NCBI GenBank assembly: GCA_003574895.1
Contig: PJFB01000007.1
Span: 62,001-126,000 of the forward strand
Source of the DNA: Geobacter sp.
GTDB lineage: Bacteria > Desulfobacterota > Desulfuromonadia > Geobacterales > Pseudopelobacteraceae
Length of the DNA: 64,000 bases
Direction: 5' to 3'
The notes beneath the pieces were generated by a model, which searched no databases, had not been told where the DNA came from, and saw only the letters and a program-made list of their open reading frames with translations. Positions 61,078 to 64,000 of this stretch are shown here, piece after piece. A program made the position numbers and the translations under genes. Each line of letters begins with the position of its first letter. Position 1 is the stretch's first letter.

Positions 61078-61167
61078 GTATACACTATAGCACAAAAAAT
61101 CAAGACAAATTTGCGCAATTTCATGAATAAAGCACAACTTTATGTGCCATCAGCGAAAGGAGGAATT

Positions 61168-62331
61168 ATGAGTAAGGCAGATGAGTTTGACTCGATCAGG
61201 CAGAAACTGGGCAATGTCTCCCGGAGGGATTTCCTTAAATTTTGCTCGGTCATGGCAGTCGGAATGGGGCTTCCCCTCAGTGCCGGGGCGAAAATTGCCG
61301 AGGCCATCGCCAATCCCAAGCGCCCGCCGGTGATCTGGCTCTCCTTCCAGGAGTGCACCGGATGCGTCGAATCGCTTCTCCGCTCCACCCATCCAACCCT
61401 GGAGCATCTTATCCTCGACCTCATCTCCCTCGACTACTCGGAAACCCTGAGCGCCGCGGCGGGCCATCAGGCGGAAGCTGCCAAGGCCCAATCCGTAAAA
61501 GACAACAAGGGCAGGTTCATCCTGGTTGTGGACGGGGCCATCCCCACCAAGGACAACGGGCTCTACTGCAGGATCGCCGGGAAAACCGCCCTGGAGATAC
61601 TGAATGAGACAGCCCCCCATGCCGGTGCCATCGTGGCCATGGGGTCATGCGCCTCATGGGGCGGAATCGCCGCGGCCAGCCCGAACCCTACCGGTGCCAA
61701 GGGTGTGCCGGAAATCCTCACCGACAAAACGGTCGTTACGATCCCCGGCTGCCCTCCCAATCCCTACAACCTGCTTTCGACCGTATTGCATTTCGTCACG
61801 TTCAACAAGCTGCCCGAACTTGACCAGAAAGGGCGGCCCAAATTCGCCTTCAGCCGGCTCATCCATGAGAACTGCGAAAGAAGGCCCCATTTCGATGCCG
61901 GCCGGTTTGCGCAGCAATTCGGCGATGACATGCACAGGAAAGGCGCCTGCCTATACAAGCTCGGTTGCAAGGGCCCCGAGACATACGCCAACTGTCCGAC
62001 CATCCTCTTCGGCGAGACCGGTGCCGGCACCTGGCCCGTCGGTGTGGGGCACCCCTGCTTCGGCTGCACCGAAAAAGGGGTCGGTTTTTCAACCCCTCTC
62101 CACACGCTGGCAACTATAACAAATTTCACTCCGCCGACTTTCTTTGCAGAGGCATTCCCTAACAAGCAGGGACTCCCCTCGGGCCTCAAGTCCTTTGCAG
62201 CCGGGTCAGCCGGCCTTGTGGTCGGCGCTGCAGGCGCCGCAGCACTCACCGGCCTGGGCAAAAAAGGGCAAAGTGACCATCAGGGCCGTAACTCCGGAAG
62301 CGGGGAGCATGATCACGGCAAGGAGGAATAA
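61168..62331 (+). CDS. hybS: Periplasmic [NiFe]-hydrogenase small subunit (HybS/HybO type)
   Basis: This 387-residue precursor begins with a twin-arginine signal (SRRDFLKFCSVMAVGMGLP, about residues 19-37). QECTGCVESLLRSTHP supplies the first ligands of the proximal [4Fe-4S] cluster. GSCASWGG, IPGCPPNP, and further Cys/His in CLYKLGCKGPETYANCP and HPCFGCTEKG bind the other clusters. A C-terminal hydrophobic helix (GSAGLVVGAAGAAALTG) anchors it. ATG 61168 is preceded by AAAGGAGG. It heads the operon hybS-hybA-hybB, in the order known from Geobacter; the large subunit gene should follow outside the window. Confidence 0.95.
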   Translation: MSKADEFDSIRQKLGNVSRRDFLKFCSVMAVGMGLPLSAGAKIAEAIANPKRPPVIWLSFQECTGCVESLLRSTHPTLEHLILDLISLDYSETLSAAAGHQAEAAKAQSVKDNKGRFILVVDGAIPTKDNGLYCRIAGKTALEILNETAPHAGAIVAMGSCASWGGIAAASPNPTGAKGVPEILTDKTVVTIPGCPPNPYNLLSTVLHFVTFNKLPELDQKGRPKFAFSRLIHENCERRPHFDAGRFAQQFGDDMHRKGACLYKLGCKGPETYANCPTILFGETGAGTWPVGVGHPCFGCTEKGVGFSTPLHTLATITNFTPPTFFAEAFPNKQGLPSGLKSFAAGSAGLVVGAAGAAALTGLGKKGQSDHQGRNSGSGEHDHGKEE

Positions 62332-62333
62332 AC

Positions 62334-63419
62334 ATGTCCATCAGCAGACGTAAATTTCTAAAGGGAGTTGCTGCAGGTAGCGGTCTTGTCCTTGCCGCCG
62401 GCGTTCCATCGGTAGAAGCCAGGATGTCCAAGGAACTCCCGCCCGAAGCGGTCGGCCTTCTCTACGATGCGACACTCTGCATAGGGTGCAAATCATGCAT
62501 GGTCAACTGTAAAACCCACAATAGTGTTCCCGGAGGAGCGCTCTACAAGGAGGGCCTGGTACCCAGTGTCGCCGATTCCCTGCAATGCAAATTCACCGAG
62601 AAAAAGGAGACGATGGCATCTCCCCCCTATGAGACTGAAGGAGTCAAGGGCAACGATGGTATCTGGGATGCATCCCAGGACCTCTCCGGCAAAACGCTCA
62701 GTATTATCAAGGCGTATCGGAACGGCACCGCTGAAAAAAAGGACACCGCCATCAATGGCTATGCCTTTGTCAAGCAGCAGTGCATGCACTGCATTACTCC
62801 GGCTTGTGCGTCGGTCTGCCCGGCGGGCGCCTTCACCAAGGATCCGAAAAACGGGGTCGTTTATTATGAGGCATATCGCTGCATTGGCTGCCGTTACTGC
62901 CAGATCGCGTGTCCGTTCAATCTCCCCCGCTACGAATGGGATGCACTCTGGCCTGAAGTCAGAAAATGCCAGATGTGCAGGCATCGCATCAAAGAGGGAA
63001 AATATTCAGCGTGTGCCGAGTTTTGTCCTACCGGAGCAACCATTTTCGGAAAAGTCACCGATCTTCGTGAAGAGGCAAAAAAAAGGTTCGCCATGAAACC
63101 GGGAACCATGTACGACTTTCCCATACAAACCCTGGACTCGAAGGAAACCAACCCGCAGGCCGTTGCAGCCTATGCGGATAAGGTCTATGGGCTGACTGAA
63201 GCGGGCGGCACGCAGAACATCATGCTTTCCGGTATCTCCTTCGAGTTGCTCGGATTAAACAAGGACATCCCCAACGGCGCGCTCCCGGATCTTACATGGG
63301 CGTACATCGCCAAAGTTCCCTGGGTCTTTCTCGGTGTGGCCCTCGGAGGAACCACGCTATACGCGATTACCCACCGAAAGGACAAGAACGGCAAGGAGAA
63401 GGGGGATATCCATGATTGA
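62334..63419 (+). CDS. hybA: Hydrogenase iron-sulfur subunit HybA
   Basis: A 361-residue ferredoxin-like electron-transfer subunit exported by Tat (SRRKFLKGVAAGSG). It carries several cluster motifs: CIGCKSCMVNC, CMHCITPACASVCP, CIGCRYCQIACPFN and CQMCRHRIKEGKYSACAEFCP, fitting four [4Fe-4S] clusters. A C-terminal membrane helix (WVFLGVALGGTTLYAI) anchors it. It would link the small subunit to HybB and the quinone pool. AAGGAGG lies before the ATG. It begins 2 nt after hybS and overlaps hybB by 8 nt. Confidence 0.93.
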   Translation: MSISRRKFLKGVAAGSGLVLAAGVPSVEARMSKELPPEAVGLLYDATLCIGCKSCMVNCKTHNSVPGGALYKEGLVPSVADSLQCKFTEKKETMASPPYETEGVKGNDGIWDASQDLSGKTLSIIKAYRNGTAEKKDTAINGYAFVKQQCMHCITPACASVCPAGAFTKDPKNGVVYYEAYRCIGCRYCQIACPFNLPRYEWDALWPEVRKCQMCRHRIKEGKYSACAEFCPTGATIFGKVTDLREEAKKRFAMKPGTMYDFPIQTLDSKETNPQAVAAYADKVYGLTEAGGTQNIMLSGISFELLGLNKDIPNGALPDLTWAYIAKVPWVFLGVALGGTTLYAITHRKDKNGKEKGDIHD

Positions 63420-64000
63420 TTTCACGACCTATGTTGGCCCAAAACTGGGGGGCGTTGTCAACAAAATGCTGGACGACAGTCCGAGCCGTAACCTCGACAT
63501 AAAGATGGATACTCCGTTCACCCGTTTTCTCATTTTCCTGATGACCGGCGCGGCGGTTGTCGCCGTCTACCGGGTTCTATTCGGCCTGAAAGCCTCGACA
63601 AACATGAACGACTACTGGCCTTGGGGCCTGTGGATTTCATTCGACGTCCTGGGCGGAGTGGCCATGGCGGCCGGCGCGTTCCTGATAGCCGGCGCGGTCT
63701 ACATCCTGAACTTGAAAAAGTACAAATGCATTGCCCGGGCATCGATTCTGAACGCGTTTTTCGGGTATCTGCTGGCGGCCATATCCATCACCCTCGATAT
63801 CGGGCGCACCGCAGTCATCTGGCACCCGCTCGTCATGTGGCAGGTCAACTCCATCATGTTTATCGTGGCCGTGCATCTCGTTCTCTACCTCACAACCCTG
63901 GCGACGGAATCAAGTCCCATGGTCTTCGAGAAACTCGGCTGGGTGCGACCGCTGCGTTTTCTCAGCCGCATCATGGTGGGAGCCGTCATGTTCGGCGTGG
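63412..64000 (+). CDS. hybB: Hydrogenase membrane subunit HybB (NrfD/PsrC family, 3' end outside the window)
   Basis: About 196 N-terminal residues are visible, with successive membrane helices (FLIFLMTGAAVVAVY; PWGLWISFDVLGGVAMAAG; ASILNAFFGYLLAAISI; NSIMFIVAVHLVLYLTTLA). NrfD/PsrC proteins exchange electrons with quinone. WPWGLWISFDV and DIGRTAVIWHP are family-like. The ATG lies inside the end of hybA (8-nt overlap). The protein is cut by the window edge. Confidence 0.93.
   Translation, partial: MIDFTTYVGPKLGGVVNKMLDDSPSRNLDIKMDTPFTRFLIFLMTGAAVVAVYRVLFGLKASTNMNDYWPWGLWISFDVLGGVAMAAGAFLIAGAVYILNLKKYKCIARASILNAFFGYLLAAISITLDIGRTAVIWHPLVMWQVNSIMFIVAVHLVLYLTTLATESSPMVFEKLGWVRPLRFLSRIMVGAVMFGV

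Overview
The window looks like the chromosome of a flagellated, dissimilatory metal-reducer-type member of the Desulfuromonadales/Geobacterales (Geobacter, Trichlorobacter or Pelobacter relatives). The support is indirect but consistent: a nine-haem cytochrome c fused to a cytochrome b-like membrane domain (CbcL type), a NapC/NirT-type multihaem quinol oxidase (ImcH type), a Hyb-type periplasmic [NiFe]-hydrogenase operon, several NtrC-class regulators, and the general gene style. No rRNA, tRNA, transposase or CRISPR array was seen.

Layout. 1-2.4 kb: coaBC (cut by the window edge) with a metallo-beta-lactamase-fold hydrolase, then a divergent ferredoxin-rubredoxin pair and a 59-residue zinc ribbon. 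2.4-7.3 kb: a class V aminotransferase and the two inner-membrane multihaem cytochromes. 7.4-9.9 kb: trxB with a coupled 55-residue acidic protein, and threonine ammonia-lyase. 9.9-18.6 kb: a TPR/Ig-like protein with a sigma-28-like promoter, and TPR-glycosyltransferase and methyltransferase fusions. 18.7-21.4 kb: a flagellin transcription unit with a near-consensus sigma-28 promoter, a leader hairpin, an unknown flagellar-locus protein, FlbT and FlaF. This flagellin/FlaF/FlbT set is of the alphaproteobacterial kind.

21.4-52.7 kb is an unbroken run of about 19 genes on the minus strand, many joined by 1-4 nt stop/start overlaps. It is a glycan island: nucleotide-sugar enzymes (Gmd-like dehydratase, epimerase, DegT-type aminotransferase, UDP-galactopyranose mutase, cupins, C-methyltransferase), glycerol-3-phosphate dehydrogenase beside a nucleotidyltransferase/CDP-glycerol-transferase-like fusion, a nucleotidyltransferase/kinase fusion with a GatZ-like and a KdsC-like protein, and very large multi-domain glycosyltransferases (1942, 1260 and 1087 residues). 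Its position beside flagellin, together with an O-GlcNAc-transferase-like (GT41/SPINDLY) enzyme and TPR-GT9 proteins, suggests flagellin glycosylation and/or a surface polysaccharide. Both readings are inference.

52.8-59.5 kb: a sigma-54 response regulator and its histidine kinase, a divergent outer-membrane barrel of the Omp85 family that appears lipidated and lacks POTRA domains, an ABC exporter, and a CsbD-like stress protein. 59.5-64 kb: a second NtrC-class regulator divergent from hybS-hybA-hybB, which has a sigma-54-like promoter; hybB runs off the window.

The strongest leads for something undescribed are: the sigma-28-linked TPR/Ig-like protein; the transferred flagellin-FlbT-FlaF module with its leader hairpin; the 28-codon gpsA remnant coupled between two glycan genes; the nucleotidyltransferase-kinase/GatZ/KdsC sub-cluster, which looks like an unassigned activated-sugar pathway; and the side-by-side CbcL-like and ImcH-like quinol oxidases.
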